A stretch of 64,000 nt of DNA from Cupriavidus sp. P-10 (lineage in GTDB: Bacteria; Pseudomonadota; Gammaproteobacteria; Burkholderiales; Burkholderiaceae). The notes under the pieces were generated by a model. It was not told the origin of the DNA and made no database searches. It was given only the letters and a program-made list of their open reading frames with translations. The stretch lies in assembly GCF_003402535.2 (NCBI RefSeq), contig NZ_AP025170.1:2232001-2296000 (forward strand), given 5' to 3'. Every line of letters starts with the position of its first letter. The stretch's first letter is position 1. A program made the translations under genes and the position numbers. This document shows, in pieces, positions 40,368 to 51,020 of the stretch.

Positions 40368-40374
40368 GCCGCTC

Positions 40375-40472
40375 GGACGGGCCTCCTCGCATGGTGGCGC
40401 GGTCAACCTGGTCAGGTCGGGAACGAAGCAGCCACAGCCGTTTTCCGCCAGTGCCGAGGGTCAGGCTCGTCC
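40375..40472 (+). ncRNA. ffs: Signal recognition particle 4.5S RNA
   Basis: A 98-base RNA that folds into one long hairpin: the 5' end GGACGGGCCT pairs with the 3' end AGGCTCGTCC. The apical Ffh-binding domain is recognisable by GGTCAGGTCGGGAACG followed by AAGCAGCCA, with its GGAA-type tetraloop and the two conserved internal loops. It binds Ffh and targets nascent membrane proteins to FtsY and the translocon. It stands alone between divergent nrdJ and converging addA; the following 210 bases hold nothing recognisable. Confidence 0.95.
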
Positions 40473-40684
40473 ACCTCTATCTCCCTCCTGCTGTACCCTT
40501 CCACCGCTTCAGCCCCTTCGCCGCTTCAGCCTGCGCTCGCGCGAACAGCTCATCGGGATCCGCACGCCGCTTGCAGCGCCGTCCCTGTCACTTTAGTACA
40601 GCGGGCCCGCAGGCGTGCGCCCCACACGGCGCACCCAGGGCCATTCTGCGCCGATTCTCCGGAGCTGTCCGGCGCGCGCGCCAC

Positions 40685-43600
40685 TCAGAACAACGAACCC
40701 TGTTGCGTCAGCATCGGCGGTGCCAGGCGCTCGGCGGGAATCCACTCGCCGTCCGCGGTGGCCACGCCGGCCTCGATCCGCTTGCCGGGGAACAGCGGCG
40801 CGACCGCAGCCACGTAGCGCCCCAGCTGCGCACGATAGGCCGCGTGCTCCTGGGGCAGCAGCCGCAGCTTGTAGTCGACGATGACGACCCGATCTTCGAA
40901 CTCCACCAGCCGGTCGATGCGCAACAGCCGGCCACGCGCGTCATACAGCTCGACTTCATTGCGCGCGCTGCCGGACTCATCCGCCGACAGCAGCGGTGCC
41001 AGTGCCGGCGCGCCCAGCATCACACGCACCGCCGCCAGCGCTTCTTCCACCTGCTCGCGCCACGCTTGCCGCGCCCCGGGAGTGTGCGCGCCGGTCAGCG
41101 GGAACCAGCGCAGCACCGTGTCGATGTCCGGAATGCCGGCGAAGGTTTCCGGATAGCGCGTCAGCCGCTCCAGCAAGGCATGCACCAGCTCGCCATGGCG
41201 GGCCGCCGCGGCGTTGAAGACGATGCCGTCGTGTTCCGTCGGCTCTTCCTCGGCCTGCGCGTCGTCCTCGAACGATGGCAGCGCACCGGCGTCGCGGTAG
41301 CGCAGGCGGAAGTCGGTAAAGCGCACCGGCTCGCTCAGGCGCGCCGGCACGGGCGCATCGCCGCCGCCCGCGGGCGCAAGTTGCCCGGGGTACGCGGGCA
41401 ACAATTCGCCCACGCCCGCGGCCTGCAGCCGCACGTACCAGCTGCCGGCAATCTCGGCGTTGTTCTCGCCGGCGGCGGCGCGGCTGGTGCGGCCCTTCAC
41501 GCCGCTGACCAGCAGGCCTTGCTGCGCCCGCGTCATGGCGACGTACAGCAGGTTCCAGTTCTCACGCTCGCCCAGCGCGGCCTCGGCCTCGAACATCGGC
41601 GCGCGCGCCAGGCCGCGCTCGCTGCGCTTGCCGTACGCCGAGAAATGCCGCGGCACCGGCGATGACGGCGGCCAGTCGACCAGGATCCCGCCCTTGTCCG
41701 CGGCAGGATCGCTGTGGTTGGCATCGAGCAGCACCACGAACGGCGCCTCCAGGCCCTTGGCCGCATGCACCGTCAGGATGTGGACCGCATCGAGGCCGGC
41801 GAAGGCGGCATCGTCCTCGGCCGGTTCGATGTCTTCGGCGCTGTCGCCCATGCCGCCTTCGTCAGGGCTCTCGCCCTCGTCGCCACGGCGGATTTCCTGC
41901 AACTCGTCGATGAACTTGGGCAGGCTCGGATAACGGCCGCCGTCGAGGTCGAGCGACAGTTTCAGGAAGGCGTCGAGATTGGCCAGCACCTGCTCGCGGA
42001 TATCAGGCGGCGCGGCTTCGGCATAACGGCGCCGGACTTCGCCGCCGTGGAAGATCTGGTCGATCAGGTCGTGCACCGGCTGGTGCGGCGCGATGCGCAG
42101 CCACTGGCGCAGCCGCGGCACGCCGTCGCGCAATGCGTCCGAGACGTGCTCGGGCAGGCCGTTGGTTTCGATACGCGCCCACCAGCCGCCCTCGCCTTCC
42201 AGCTGCGCCAGGGCCAGCAGGTCATCGTCGGTCGCGCCGACCAGCGGGCTCTTGAGCACATGCGCGAGATCCAGATCGGACTCCGGTGTCATCAGGAAGG
42301 CCAGCAACGCCGACAGGTCCAGCGCTTCCAGCGTGGCCAGCAGGCCGCCGCGGCGCGGGCTCAGGCATGGGATGCCCGCTTCGCGCAGCGCGCGCTCATA
42401 GTCCGCGAGGTGGGTCTTGCGGCGCACCAGCAGGTGCATGTCGCTCCAGCGCGCGGGGCGCGTGCCGCCGTTCTCGTGGACCGGCACGGTGTCGCGCACA
42501 TGGCGCAGCCAGGCGGCCACACGCCTGCCCTCTTCCAGACGCAGCGAATCGCCGGCCTGCCGGCGTGGCTGGAGCAGCGTGTCGCGGTGCGTGTCGCCGT
42601 GCGTGTCGGTGCCTTCCGCGTCTTCTGCCCGCGCGTCCTTGTCGCTCGCCTCGCGGCTGTTATCAGCCTTGTCATCAGCCTTGTCGGCCTCCACCATCGG
42701 CAGCAGCCACACCGGCCCGCCGCCTTCGGCAAGCGCCGAGGTCTGCGTCTCGTACAGCGGGTAGCGGCCTTCGGCACGCGCCGCGTCGAACACGGCATTG
42801 ACCCAGTCCAGCACCTCGGCACGGTTGCGCCGCGTGCGGTTGGTACGCAGCACCGTCGCCCCGAACGCGTCGCGCAGCATCTCGCCGGCTGCGCCGAACA
42901 GGCGTGCATCGGCGCGGCGGAAGCGGTAGATCGACTGTTTGGGATCGCCCACCAGGAACACGGTCGGGCGCTCCCCCAAACCCGCGTAGCCGGCCAGCCA
43001 GCCCTGCAGGATGCGCCACTGCAGCGGGTTGGTGTCCTGGAACTCGTCGAGCAGCAGGTGGCGGTAGCGTGCGTCGAGCCGCACCTGCAGGTACGTCGCA
43101 GTCTCTTCGTCGGACATCAGCTGCGCGGCCTGCCATTCCAGGTCGGCGAAGTCCATCGCGCGCTGTTCCTGCTTGTGCTGCTGGTAACGCGCCAGCAACG
43201 CGTCGCCGATGCAGAACAGCGCCTGGTTGATGGCAAGCACCGCGGCCTCGCAGCAGCGGGCGGCGATCTCGTCGAGCATCGCGCAGATGGACGCGTGCTG
43301 GTCGAGCAGCGTGTCGACCATGCCCTCGCCGCCGGCTGCCTTGACCAGCGCGTTGGTCCGGCGCAGCGAGCGCGGCTCGCCCGTGGTGGTGAAGAAGGCC
43401 GCGCGCAACTGCCCGAACACGCGATCGGCGGGCTTGCCCGGCGCGGCGCCGGCTTCGCGCCACGCTGTGATGGCCATCAGCCCGTCAGTGATGCGCGTGG
43501 CATGGGCCTGTTCGGTCTTGCCGCCGGCGCCCAGGCGCAGCGCCAGCGTCTCGCACGCATCGCGCCAGCCTTCGTCGGCCAGCGCCTGCAGCAGCACGTC

Positions 43601-44329
43601 GCCCTGCGCGTCTTCGCCCAGGCAGTCGCCCAGCGCCTGCAGCGGGCTGCCGCCCTCCTGCATCGCCCACCATTCACTGCGCGCATGGAACATGGCGTCG
43701 AGCAGCGCGCGCGCCTGGAAGTCGCCCACGGTGTCGACCAGCGTTTCCCAGGCGGCACGCAGGTCTTCGTACTGCGGCGTGGCCAGCGCGCGCCATACCG
43801 GCGCCCACGCTTCACGCTTCATGCGCAAGGCATCTTCGCGCAGCGACGCGCCGGGCACGATGCCCGACGCCAGCGGCGCGCCGCGCAGCAGCGTGCCGAA
43901 CCAGCCGTGGAAGGTGTCGATGGCCATGCGCCCGGGTGCGGCCAGCACCTGCGCATGCAGGCGGCGCGCGCGCGGCAGCGCCTCGCGCGCTGCCTCCGGC
44001 GTCAGGCCACGCTGCATCAGCGCAGCGATGACGTCCTCGTCGGGATCGCGCGACAGTTGCGCCAGCACTTCCAGCAGGCGGTCGCGCATTTCTTCAGCAG
44101 CCTTGCGCGTGAAGGTGATCGCGAGGATCTCGTGCGGCGCGGCGCCGGCCAGCAGCAGGCGCACCAGGCGCGCCACCAGCAGCCAGGTCTTGCCGCTGCC
44201 GGCACAGGCCTCGACCACGACGGAGCGCGCGGGATCGCAGGCCGCGCGGGTGAAATCGGCCTCCGACACCGGATGGCCATCGCGCTGGTAAGGCTGGACC
44301 TGGGTATTGAGTGGATCGTGGACCATCAT
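40685..44329 (-). CDS. AddA-type UvrD/Rep helicase-nuclease
   Basis: A 1214-residue double-strand-break repair enzyme subunit. Superfamily 1 helicase motifs run through the protein: Walker A (EACAGSGKTWLL), motif Ia (ITFTRKAAEEMRDR), motif II (LLLDEFQDTNPLQW), motif III (FLVGDPKQSIYRFRRAD), motif V (ILTVHAAKGLEAPFVVL) and VI (LLYVAMTRAQQG). The C-terminal RecB-like nuclease domain has the VIVDYKL motif. An Asp/Glu-rich patch (about residues 550-590) is an insertion. The start overlaps the stop of the partner gene (ATGA). Together they would replace RecBCD, as is usual in Burkholderiales. Confidence 0.92.
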   Translation of the reverse strand: MMVHDPLNTQVQPYQRDGHPVSEADFTRAACDPARSVVVEACAGSGKTWLLVARLVRLLLAGAAPHEILAITFTRKAAEEMRDRLLEVLAQLSRDPDEDVIAALMQRGLTPEAAREALPRARRLHAQVLAAPGRMAIDTFHGWFGTLLRGAPLASGIVPGASLREDALRMKREAWAPVWRALATPQYEDLRAAWETLVDTVGDFQARALLDAMFHARSEWWAMQEGGSPLQALGDCLGEDAQGDVLLQALADEGWRDACETLALRLGAGGKTEQAHATRITDGLMAITAWREAGAAPGKPADRVFGQLRAAFFTTTGEPRSLRRTNALVKAAGGEGMVDTLLDQHASICAMLDEIAARCCEAAVLAINQALFCIGDALLARYQQHKQEQRAMDFADLEWQAAQLMSDEETATYLQVRLDARYRHLLLDEFQDTNPLQWRILQGWLAGYAGLGERPTVFLVGDPKQSIYRFRRADARLFGAAGEMLRDAFGATVLRTNRTRRNRAEVLDWVNAVFDAARAEGRYPLYETQTSALAEGGGPVWLLPMVEADKADDKADNSREASDKDARAEDAEGTDTHGDTHRDTLLQPRRQAGDSLRLEEGRRVAAWLRHVRDTVPVHENGGTRPARWSDMHLLVRRKTHLADYERALREAGIPCLSPRRGGLLATLEALDLSALLAFLMTPESDLDLAHVLKSPLVGATDDDLLALAQLEGEGGWWARIETNGLPEHVSDALRDGVPRLRQWLRIAPHQPVHDLIDQIFHGGEVRRRYAEAAPPDIREQVLANLDAFLKLSLDLDGGRYPSLPKFIDELQEIRRGDEGESPDEGGMGDSAEDIEPAEDDAAFAGLDAVHILTVHAAKGLEAPFVVLLDANHSDPAADKGGILVDWPPSSPVPRHFSAYGKRSERGLARAPMFEAEAALGERENWNLLYVAMTRAQQGLLVSGVKGRTSRAAAGENNAEIAGSWYVRLQAAGVGELLPAYPGQLAPAGGGDAPVPARLSEPVRFTDFRLRYRDAGALPSFEDDAQAEEEPTEHDGIVFNAAAARHGELVHALLERLTRYPETFAGIPDIDTVLRWFPLTGAHTPGARQAWREQVEEALAAVRVMLGAPALAPLLSADESGSARNEVELYDARGRLLRIDRLVEFEDRVVIVDYKLRLLPQEHAAYRAQLGRYVAAVAPLFPGKRIEAGVATADGEWIPAERLAPPMLTQQGSLF

Positions 44330-47211
44330 GTTTTCAGCACCGGCACGGCGGTAGATTCCCAGAAGCCCTTGCGGCACAGGCCGCGGGCGGTGCAATACAC
44401 GCAGGCCGAGGCATCGCCAAATGCTGGAAGCTTAGCCCCCTGGCGCAGGCGCATCACGTCATGGCGCATCTGCCGTTCGAGCCAGGTGACGGCGGCCTGG
44501 AAGTCGGGCAGGCCGACCTCGCGTTGCGCCGCCGCCGAGGTGTCGCGCGCGCTCTCCTTCGCGCCTTCGAGCGACACCCAGCTGCCATCCACCGCATCGG
44601 CGCGCAATAGCCCGTAGAACGGCAGCTGGCAATCTTCCTCGACCTCGGCCAGCTTGCGCTTGAGCCGCGTGGCACTCTGCGTCTTGTAGTCCAGCACCGC
44701 ATGCGCGCCGTCCGGCCCCTGGTCGAGGCGGTCGATGCGTCCGGTCAGCCGCAGCGGCTGGCCGTCGGGCATGGGCAGGTCGATGCCGGCATCGAGTTCG
44801 CCGCCGCGCCAGAACCAGCCCTCGGCCTCGCGCGCCGACTGCCAGGCGACATACGAGGGCAGCACCTCGCACCAGCGGCGGTAGTAGGCGATGGCATTGC
44901 CGTCCTCGGCCATCAGCGCGCCGAACACATCGTCGGAGATCTCGCGCAGCCGCGCCAGGCGCTGGTCCTGCACCAGCGTCTCGCCACGCTCGCGGCGCGT
45001 GTGCAGGTCCTTGTGGTAGCGCAGCAGCACTCGGTGCAGGTGCTCGCCGATCTCGCGCTTTTCCAGTTCGTCGCTGACAGTCTCCAGCCCGGCCAGGCCG
45101 AGCATGCGGCCGGCGAAGAACTGATACGGGCAGCGGCGCAGCATGTTGTAGGCCTGCGCGCTCCAGCGCTGCGGCACCAGTTCCGGCAACGCGGACGGCG
45201 CGGGCATGCCTTGCGGTTCGGCGAAGGTTTCGTAGGCCTGCGGCACGGCGTTGCTGTCGATGATGACGCCGCTACGGGCGCAGCATGCCGCCAGCCGCTC
45301 GATCCAGCCCGACACGTGGTGCGGTTCGCCGCGGCCGCCGTAGCGCTGCCAGGTCATCACCACATCGGCATTGTTCAGCAGCACTTCGGCCAGGTCGCGC
45401 GCCTGCTGGGCGAAGCGCGCCTCGCGGTCCTCCAGGTCCAGCTCGCGCCGCATCTGGTTGGAGAAAAACATCAGCTCGGCCGCGCTCGATGGCAGCTGCG
45501 CGTCGTCGCAACCCACGATCACCACGCCCTCGAAACGGCGCATGCGCGCGCCGTTCAGCGGCAGGATGGTGATGCGCGCCGGGCCGCTGGCGGATGGCTC
45601 CTTGTAGGCCACTGATTCGAGCAGCGCCGACAGCATGGCGCGGAATTCGCCCTGCGAAAGCGTGGCATGGCCGCCGGTTTCGTCCAGCGGCAGCTCGTGC
45701 AGCCGCGCCAGTGCATCGAGCAGCTGGTTGCCCGCATCGTCGCTTGCCAGCGCGGCGCGCATGCCGAGGCCGTCGAGCATGCCGTCGAGCCGCTCCAGCC
45801 ACGTTGCCAGGGGATGCTGCGCAAGTCCGCGCGGCCAGCGTGCCGCCTCGTCGGCCAGCACGGCAACCAGCGCCCGCGCGGCGCGGCGCGGCGCTTCGGC
45901 TGCCTCCTCCTCGTCGCTGCCAGGTTCGGGCGCGCTGGTCGGTGCGGTGCCGAACAGTTGCCGCAGGCGCGGCCAGCCGCCGGTAATGCCTTCGCGCCGC
46001 ACCTGGCGCTCCAGCAGCGCGATGGCCGCACCGCGCTCGGCGAAATCGGGCAGGCAGAACGGGCTTTTCAAAAGGTCGAGCAGCGCCGCGGTATCGCCGT
46101 CGCGCACCAGCAGGTCGAACCAGCGCATCAGCGCGGCGGCCGCGCGGGTGGTCGACAGCTTCCAGCCGGTCTCGTCGCGTACCGGTGCGCCGGCACGGGC
46201 CAACAGGGCTCGCGCACGCCGCGCCACCACGCGGTCGTGGGCTACCAGCGCGACCTGGCGGCGTCCCTCATTGAGCCATTGCACCAGTTGCGCCGCTGCG
46301 GCCGCGGCTTCGTCCTCGAAGCGCGCGCTGCCGATCACGCGGATGGCCGGGCGTTGCTCGGGCAGTGCCGGCGTGGCGGGCGGCGGCGCAATGGCGTCTT
46401 CGGTCTCGGCAATCCGTGCTTCGGGCCACAGCGAGAGCAGCGTCTGGTACCAGTCGGCGTCGGCGTGCGCTTCGCCCTGCCCCGACCAGTCATAGCCGAC
46501 CTGTAGCACCGGCACCAGTTCGGCGGCATCGCGCAGGAACGCGGCTTCAAGCGGCGTGGGCGGAGTCGGCGCGATCCAGATCACCGGGCCGCGCAATGGC
46601 TGCGACAGTTCGCGCAGCGCGCGGCGCCGTGCCGGGAGTGGATCATCCGGCCCGGACAGTGCCTGCCAGAATGCCAGCACGATGCGCGCCTCTTCGCCGA
46701 GGAAGCGTTCGGACAGGTGCGAGTAGGTGCGTTCCAGCGCCCCCTGCAGCAGCGCGGCGCGGTCGTCGCCGTCGATGTCGTCGTCATCGCGGATGGCAGC
46801 GTCCTCGAGCCAGCGCGCATTCAGCTCGTCGCAAATCGCAAGCAGCGTCTGCGACAGGCCCCACGCCGCGGTCTCGTTCTGCGCGCCAAAGGCGCGGCGC
46901 AGCCAGTCCTGCCCGCGCACTGCCTGCTGCACCGCCAGCAGCCGTGCAGCGTGGCTGCGCACCGGCGTGCCGTCGGGGGGCAGGTCGAGCAGCCAGTGCC
47001 CCAGCGTCAGCACGCGCGGCAACAGGCGCGGCCGCCCGGCAGCACGCGCGGCGGCGTCGAGCGCCTCGCGCACACCTGGAATCTGCGCGGCGGTCGGCAC
47101 CACCACGTGCGCGGCGGCTTCGGGCGCGCCGCAGCGGTCCATGAAAAACCAGGCAGCGGTGGCCGCCTGCTCGAGGAAATCAGGGCCAGGGCGAAAACTT
47201 AGCGACGTCAT
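44326..47211 (-). CDS. AddB-type PD-(D/E)XK nuclease subunit
   Basis: A 961-residue protein that pairs with the AddA helicase. The C-terminal nuclease domain has the GRIDRLDQGPDG and AVLDYKTQ catalytic motifs, and the four cysteines that hold the iron-sulfur staple in AddB are visible: one in RRCPYQFFAGR and three in CVYCTARGLC near the C-terminus. The N-terminal half looks like an inactive helicase without a Walker A motif. It degrades and processes broken DNA ends for RecA loading. It is the upstream gene of the addB-addA pair. Confidence 0.9.
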   Translation of the reverse strand: MTSLSFRPGPDFLEQAATAAWFFMDRCGAPEAAAHVVVPTAAQIPGVREALDAAARAAGRPRLLPRVLTLGHWLLDLPPDGTPVRSHAARLLAVQQAVRGQDWLRRAFGAQNETAAWGLSQTLLAICDELNARWLEDAAIRDDDDIDGDDRAALLQGALERTYSHLSERFLGEEARIVLAFWQALSGPDDPLPARRRALRELSQPLRGPVIWIAPTPPTPLEAAFLRDAAELVPVLQVGYDWSGQGEAHADADWYQTLLSLWPEARIAETEDAIAPPPATPALPEQRPAIRVIGSARFEDEAAAAAAQLVQWLNEGRRQVALVAHDRVVARRARALLARAGAPVRDETGWKLSTTRAAAALMRWFDLLVRDGDTAALLDLLKSPFCLPDFAERGAAIALLERQVRREGITGGWPRLRQLFGTAPTSAPEPGSDEEEAAEAPRRAARALVAVLADEAARWPRGLAQHPLATWLERLDGMLDGLGMRAALASDDAGNQLLDALARLHELPLDETGGHATLSQGEFRAMLSALLESVAYKEPSASGPARITILPLNGARMRRFEGVVIVGCDDAQLPSSAAELMFFSNQMRRELDLEDREARFAQQARDLAEVLLNNADVVMTWQRYGGRGEPHHVSGWIERLAACCARSGVIIDSNAVPQAYETFAEPQGMPAPSALPELVPQRWSAQAYNMLRRCPYQFFAGRMLGLAGLETVSDELEKREIGEHLHRVLLRYHKDLHTRRERGETLVQDQRLARLREISDDVFGALMAEDGNAIAYYRRWCEVLPSYVAWQSAREAEGWFWRGGELDAGIDLPMPDGQPLRLTGRIDRLDQGPDGAHAVLDYKTQSATRLKRKLAEVEEDCQLPFYGLLRADAVDGSWVSLEGAKESARDTSAAAQREVGLPDFQAAVTWLERQMRHDVMRLRQGAKLPAFGDASACVYCTARGLCRKGFWESTAVPVLKT

Positions 47212-47383
47212 GGGCTCATGGGCCGCAGCGCGGCGTGGCTGCGGTAACTGCGTCGGTCGGGGAAGACGTCGGGGAACAAGGCAATGAAAATACCGGACGC
47301 CGCCGGCCAGCATGGCGGGCGGCGATTTTCAGGCAACGGCATCGGCGCCAAGGGCCCGGCGCCGCCGGCGGGGGTCGGACCGC

Positions 47384-47656
47384 TCAGTGCGTGCCGCCCT
47401 CCAGCCGGGCGCGGATCTCGCGCGCGGTTTCGAGCAAGCCCTCATAGCCGGAGCGCGCGTGTTCGGGCAGGTCCGGGTCGCCCACCAGGGTACCCAGCGT
47501 TTCGATGATGCTGTAGACCAGGCCCTTGGCGGCGCCGCTGGCAATGCTGTTGGTCTCGACCGCGCTGCTGATATGGTCCAGCGCATCGCTCAGGTGGTCC
47601 ACGTCCGGCGCCTGGCCGGACTCGGGCTGGGTAGGCTTGCGGGGATCGGTGTTCAT
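47384..47656 (-). CDS. Small conserved-looking hypothetical protein
   Basis: A 90-residue acidic protein, MNTDPRKPTQPESGQAPDVD onward, likely all-helical, with no signal peptide or transmembrane segment. I do not recognise a domain. It is credited as a real gene because of codon use like its neighbours and an AAGG ribosome site 8 bases before the ATG. That site belongs to three tandem 12-base repeats directly upstream. It lies about 170 bases upstream of the AddB gene on the same strand. Confidence 0.65.
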   Translation of the reverse strand: MNTDPRKPTQPESGQAPDVDHLSDALDHISSAVETNSIASGAAKGLVYSIIETLGTLVGDPDLPEHARSGYEGLLETAREIRARLEGGTH

Positions 47657-47692
47657 GTCGATGACCTTGTCGATGACCTTCTCGATGACCTT
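47657..47692. repeat. Three tandem 12-bp repeats touching a start codon
   Basis: Read on the minus strand: AAGGTCATCGAG, then AAGGTCATCGAC twice, directly followed by ATG. Each unit carries an AAGG ribosome-binding-like core, so the small gene at 47384-47656 has three stacked candidate sites. Confidence 0.85.
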
Positions 47693-48119
47693 CTCGGAAG
47701 AGCAGGGTACGTGAGGGCCGGCGGGCCGGTGCGCGGCCCGCCGACCGCTTTCTATTCTACGCGCACGCAATGCGGATCCGGCACTGCGCCGCGCCCGCAT
47801 GTGCACGCCATGGCACCCACGCCGATTGCCGGAATCTCTTGGCGCCATTGAAAATAAGCATTTCTACTAATCACCCGATTGCAGCAGAATCATTACCGTT
47901 GCCGGCGACGTTTTCAGCCCAGTCCCAGGGCCGGTCTTGAAAATCGGCAAACTGGTAACATATCGCCAGCAACGGGCGCGGCTGCGGCCGCCAGAGCCAG
48001 CCGGCAGGCGGCAAAGGCGTCCCCGGCGGGTCCGCGCAATCTCGTGTAAGGTTACGGTTCTGCCCTACCCAGTTTCCCAGCCTTCAACATAAACAGAGCG
48101 AAACCAGAGGTTTTCCGCC
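47693..48119. other. Intergenic region upstream of trxA
   Basis: No coding sequence is seen. On the plus strand TTGAAA at 47937-47942 is followed by AT-rich TAACATATC, a possible but poorly spaced promoter for trxA; the base composition changes to clearly lower GC around 47840-47960, as expected of a promoter region. Confidence 0.4.
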
Positions 48120-48446
48120 ATGAGCGAACAAATCAAGTATGTGAGCGACGCCTCCTTCGACGCCGACGTCCTCCAGTCCGACAAGCCCGTCCTGCTCGAT
48201 TTCTGGGCGGAATGGTGCGGCCCCTGCAAGATGATCGCCCCGATCCTGGACGAAGTCGCCAAGGACTATGGCGACAAGCTGCAGGTCGCCAAGATCAACG
48301 TCGATGAAAACCAGCAAGTGCCGGCCAAGTTCGGCATCCGCGGCATCCCGACGCTGATCCTGTTCAAGAACGGCGCAGTCGCGGCCCAGAAGGTCGGCGC
48401 GCTGTCCAAGTCGCAACTGACCGCGTTCCTCGACGGCAACCTGTAA
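48120..48446 (+). CDS. trxA: Thioredoxin 1
   Basis: A 108-residue standard thioredoxin with the active-site WCGPCK (Cys 33 and Cys 36), the buried Asp in LLDFWAEW, and the cis-proline loop GIPTLILF. It reduces disulfides in the cytoplasm, including those of ribonucleotide reductase. AGAGG lies upstream of the ATG. It is followed by a terminator and then rho, the same trxA-rho order as in E. coli. Confidence 0.98.
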   Translation: MSEQIKYVSDASFDADVLQSDKPVLLDFWAEWCGPCKMIAPILDEVAKDYGDKLQVAKINVDENQQVPAKFGIRGIPTLILFKNGAVAAQKVGALSKSQLTAFLDGNL

Positions 48447-48454
48447 GCTGCGCG

Positions 48455-48482
48455 CCGGAGCGAAACCAACCGCTCCGGTTTT
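48455..48482 (+). terminator. trxA terminator
   Basis: An 8-bp perfect stem (CCGGAGCG / CGCTCCGG) with an 8-base loop and a TTTT tail, 9 bases past the trxA stop. Confidence 0.88.
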
Positions 48483-48531
48483 GTCACGATCCGACGTGCG
48501 TGCACCACACCCTGGCGCACCGGTCGGATTG

Positions 48532-48540
48532 TGCTAAGAT
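48532..48540 (+). promoter_or_regulatory. Possible extended -10 promoter of rho
   Basis: TGCTAAGAT contains an extended TGn motif before a -10-like TAAGAT, about 87 bases before the rho start codon. No clear -35 is seen. The leader it would give is pyrimidine-rich (ATTTTTCCCCCTT), which may relate to the autoregulation by Rho known in E. coli. Confidence 0.4.
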
Positions 48541-48626
48541 GCCACCAACAACTCCCCGAGCGTTCGCTCATTTTTCCCCCTTCTCTTTCAGTCTCGCCCG
48601 TCCGGGCAAATCTGTACCCCTCGTCT

Positions 48627-49889
<1,263 letters not shown>

Positions 49890-49936
49890 GCCTCGCTGCG
49901 GCGTACTGCACCAGGACGCGCCGCAAGATGGACAGG

Positions 49937-49962
49937 AAGGCGTGCCACGGCACGCCTTTTTT
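49937..49962 (+). terminator. rho terminator
   Basis: A 9-bp stem (AAGGCGTGC / GCACGCCTT) with a CACG loop and a run of six T, about 50 bases past the rho stop. Confidence 0.92.
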
Positions 49963-49979
49963 GTGTCCGATGGGTTTCT

Positions 49980-50831
49980 ATGCTCGGCAAACTGACTACA
50001 TTCCTGCGCACCCGCTCCAGGGCCCGCAAGCTGGAGCACTATGCGATCCCCGATGACCTGTGGGAGCGCACCGTCGCCACGCTGCCTTTCGTGCAGCGCT
50101 ACGGCAGCGAAGACCTGGCCGCGCTGCGCGAACTGGCCACCCTGTTTATCGCCGAGAAGGAATACTCGACGGCGCATGAGCTGCCGCTGGCCGACGACAT
50201 GGTCGTCAGCGTCGCTGTTCAGGCGTGCGTACCGATCCTGAAGCTGGGGCTGGCGTGGTATCGGGGCTGGCGCGGCATCGTGCTCTATCCGGGCGAATTC
50301 ATCATCCGCCGGACCGTGCAGGACGAGATCGGCCTGGTGCACGGCGTGGTCGAGGAAGCCAGCGGCGAAGCCTGGGAGCACGGGCCGGTGATCCTGTCCT
50401 GGCCTGACGTGCACACTCCGGGCGCGGGCATCGACAGCGACCATGAGTTGCCGGCCGACACCTACAACGTGGTCGTCCACGAGTTTGCCCACAAGCTGGA
50501 CATGCTCGACGGGGAGCCGGACGGGGTGCCGCCTTTCTCGCGCGTGCTGCACCCGGATATCGATGCTGCAGCTTGGGCCGAGACCTTCCTGACCGAGTAC
50601 GACCGGTTTGCCGAGGCCTGGGACGCGCGCGATGAGTCGGATTGGGAGCATCCGGAACGGCTGCCGCCGGCGTTGCGCATCATCGACCCTTACGGCAGCG
50701 AGGCACCCAGCGAGTTCTTTGCGGTGACGTCCGAGGCATTTTTTGTCGAGCCTGGCGGGCTGGCCCGGCATTGGCCGGTTGTTTACCAGTCGCTGGCCTC
50801 CTTTTACCGTCAGGATCCCGCCGCGATGTGA
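49980..50831 (+). CDS. mtfA: Zinc peptidase of the MtfA (M90) family
   Basis: A 283-residue cytoplasmic metallopeptidase. The zinc motif HEFAHKLDML (His 167, Glu 168, His 171) and the downstream glutamate region (SEFFAVTSEAFF) match MtfA, which in E. coli binds the repressor Mlc and so affects glucose phosphotransferase genes. Whether an Mlc target exists here is unknown, since Cupriavidus usually lacks that system; it may process another protein. The start codon lies just after the rho terminator. Confidence 0.9.
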   Translation: MLGKLTTFLRTRSRARKLEHYAIPDDLWERTVATLPFVQRYGSEDLAALRELATLFIAEKEYSTAHELPLADDMVVSVAVQACVPILKLGLAWYRGWRGIVLYPGEFIIRRTVQDEIGLVHGVVEEASGEAWEHGPVILSWPDVHTPGAGIDSDHELPADTYNVVVHEFAHKLDMLDGEPDGVPPFSRVLHPDIDAAAWAETFLTEYDRFAEAWDARDESDWEHPERLPPALRIIDPYGSEAPSEFFAVTSEAFFVEPGGLARHWPVVYQSLASFYRQDPAAM

Positions 50832-51020
50832 ATAAAAAGGCATGGCCGGCCAACCAGCAGACAGCGCGCGATATGCCTTCCCCCCTTCCCCAAGTTATTG
50901 TTTTTCTGCCATAATCCCGTTTTGCCCGTTACCGGCAAGTGGTTCGTTCGTCGACGCGTCGTGTTTTCAGCGGTAAAGCGGATCGCAACGGACTGGCTAC
51001 CCAACCAGAAAGGACTCACC

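Noticed and set aside
40473..40684. Possible small gene after the SRP RNA
   Set aside because: The frame reads through the SRP RNA gene itself and has no start signal; the stretch is best treated as empty intergenic DNA.
37541..41665. A 1374-codon open frame on the plus strand across nrdJ, the SRP RNA gene and the end of addA
   Set aside because: It is the antisense of well-identified genes in very GC-rich DNA, rich in His, Arg and Gln with no domain, and it crosses the SRP RNA gene. Open frames of this kind arise from third-position G/C bias.
41714..44617. A 967-codon plus-strand frame opposite addA and addB
   Set aside because: Same cause: antisense shadow of a coding gene, with no recognisable protein features or ribosome site.
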